A DNA stretch of 7,678 bases from NCBI GenBank assembly GCA_964449565.1, contig CAYUZB010000149.1, positions 1 through 7,678 on the forward strand. Direction: 5' to 3'. This document shows positions 6,850 to 7,678 of this stretch, piece by piece; within the stretch, counting starts at the first letter, position 1, and each line of letters starts with the position of its first letter. The notes beneath the pieces were generated by a model that had not been told where the DNA came from, made no database searches, and saw only the letters and a list, made by a program, of their open reading frames with translations. The DNA is from Granulosicoccus sp964449565 (GTDB lineage: Bacteria; Pseudomonadota; Gammaproteobacteria; Granulosicoccales; Granulosicoccaceae). The position numbers were made by a program, and so were the translations under genes.

Positions 6850-7615
6850 CAGTCTGCCGTCCATCCACCGTCAACCACGACAGCGGTGCCAGTCACCAAC
6901 GCTGACGCATCTGACGCCAGGTACAAAACGGAACCCATGATGTCTTCGACTTCACCCGTGCGGCCCAATTTTATTTTTTCTTTAATCCATGCCACTCGCT
7001 CAGGCTGATTAAACGTTTGCTCGGTGAGCGGCGTACGGATAAACGTGGGGCATATGGTATTTACACGAATGCCAGCACTGCCCCACTCGATTGCCATGGC
7101 CTTGGTAAAGCCTTCAACAGCAAATTTAGATGCACAGTACACCGCACGGTCGATACCACCAACATGTGCCATTTGCGATGAAATAGTAATCAAGGAACCA
7201 GACTGCCCTGAAGCTTTAAGGCCTCTAGCTACTGCTGTGGATAAAAAATAGGCCCCACGTAAATTGATATTCATGACCGTGTCAAAATCTGCGATTTGCG
7301 TGTCCAGAGCCGGACTATGAATCGCAAGGCCTGCGCTGTTAACCAGCACATTAAAAGCTTCCTGGCTTTCTATTGCCGCTTGCGTATCTTCAACCTGGGC
7401 GATATCCAGAGCCAGAGCTTCACAGCTATAACCGCGTGCGCGCATGGCCTCAACAGTACGATTGAGTCGTTCCATTCCTCGTGCCGCCAGTACAACGTGA
7501 GCACCTGCGTCGGCAAGTGCGACCGCACAAGCTTGACCAATACCAGAAGATGCACCGGCAACCAAAGCCCGTTTTCCGTCAAGTTTGAACGAGGGTGTCT
7601 GTGGTAGTTGATCCA

Positions 7616-7619
<4 letters not shown>
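6849..7619 (-). CDS. Short-chain dehydrogenase/reductase (classical SDR)
   Basis: A 256-residue Rossmann-fold NAD(P)-dependent oxidoreductase of the classical SDR length. It shows the dinucleotide motif AGASSGIG (21-28, alanine replacing the usual leading threonine), an AAR at the end of the second strand (R47, hinting at NADP), LDI (71-73), NSAG (94-97), the tetrad residue N119, S148 in ISSQM, and YCASK (Y161, K165). The C-terminal VTGTAVVVDGGW is standard. It would oxidise an alcohol or reduce a ketone of unknown structure. The ATG overlaps the stop of the preceding poly-Q gene as ATGA; a second ATG directly follows and would give a TGATG junction. The stop overlaps the repressor start. Both overlaps place it in the operon. 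Confidence 0.93.

Positions 7620-7678
<59 letters not shown>

Overview
The window reads as the chromosome of a Gram-negative bacterium. The protein families and AGGAG-type ribosome binding sites fit a proteobacterium, and my guess is an aquatic gammaproteobacterium with an accessory catabolic repertoire. No rRNA, tRNA, CRISPR array, transposase or phage gene is visible, so the taxonomic call is weak. Every gene I can support lies on the minus strand, so the window is best read from its right edge to its left.

Right part (7678 to about 2755): a tightly packed operon. It enters from beyond the right edge with the last 20 codons of an unknown gene that ends in a poly-glutamine tract. It continues with a short-chain dehydrogenase/reductase (SDR), a LacI-family repressor, a protein made of two fused NTF2/SnoaL-like domains, a bicupin, and a stand-alone zinc-dependent methyltransferase-type protein of the cobalamin-independent methionine synthase (MetE) family. 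Junctions are ATGA or TGATG overlaps or gaps of 6 and 13 bases, which is strong evidence for one transcript. A cytoplasmic class C beta-lactamase-like serine hydrolase (1513-2676) follows after 78 bases with no visible terminator and is probably its last gene.

This set (regulator, oxidoreductase, NTF2-fold protein, cupin, zinc alkyltransferase, esterase) looks like a regulated pathway for uptake-linked breakdown or modification of a small organic compound. I do not recognise it as any named pathway, and it is the best candidate here for an undescribed system. The genes that would name the substrate probably lie upstream of the right edge.

Left part (1 to 1512): a 213-base intergenic region, then a THEM6-like hotdog thioesterase and a glutathione S-transferase family protein. 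The intergenic region holds an 11-bp perfect inverted repeat bounding 130 bp. The thioesterase gene is clearly more AT-rich than the operon (39% GC in 841-1020 against 55% in 6001-6180, counted by hand). These two genes look like a separate unit. The first 116 bases hold only two small palindromes.
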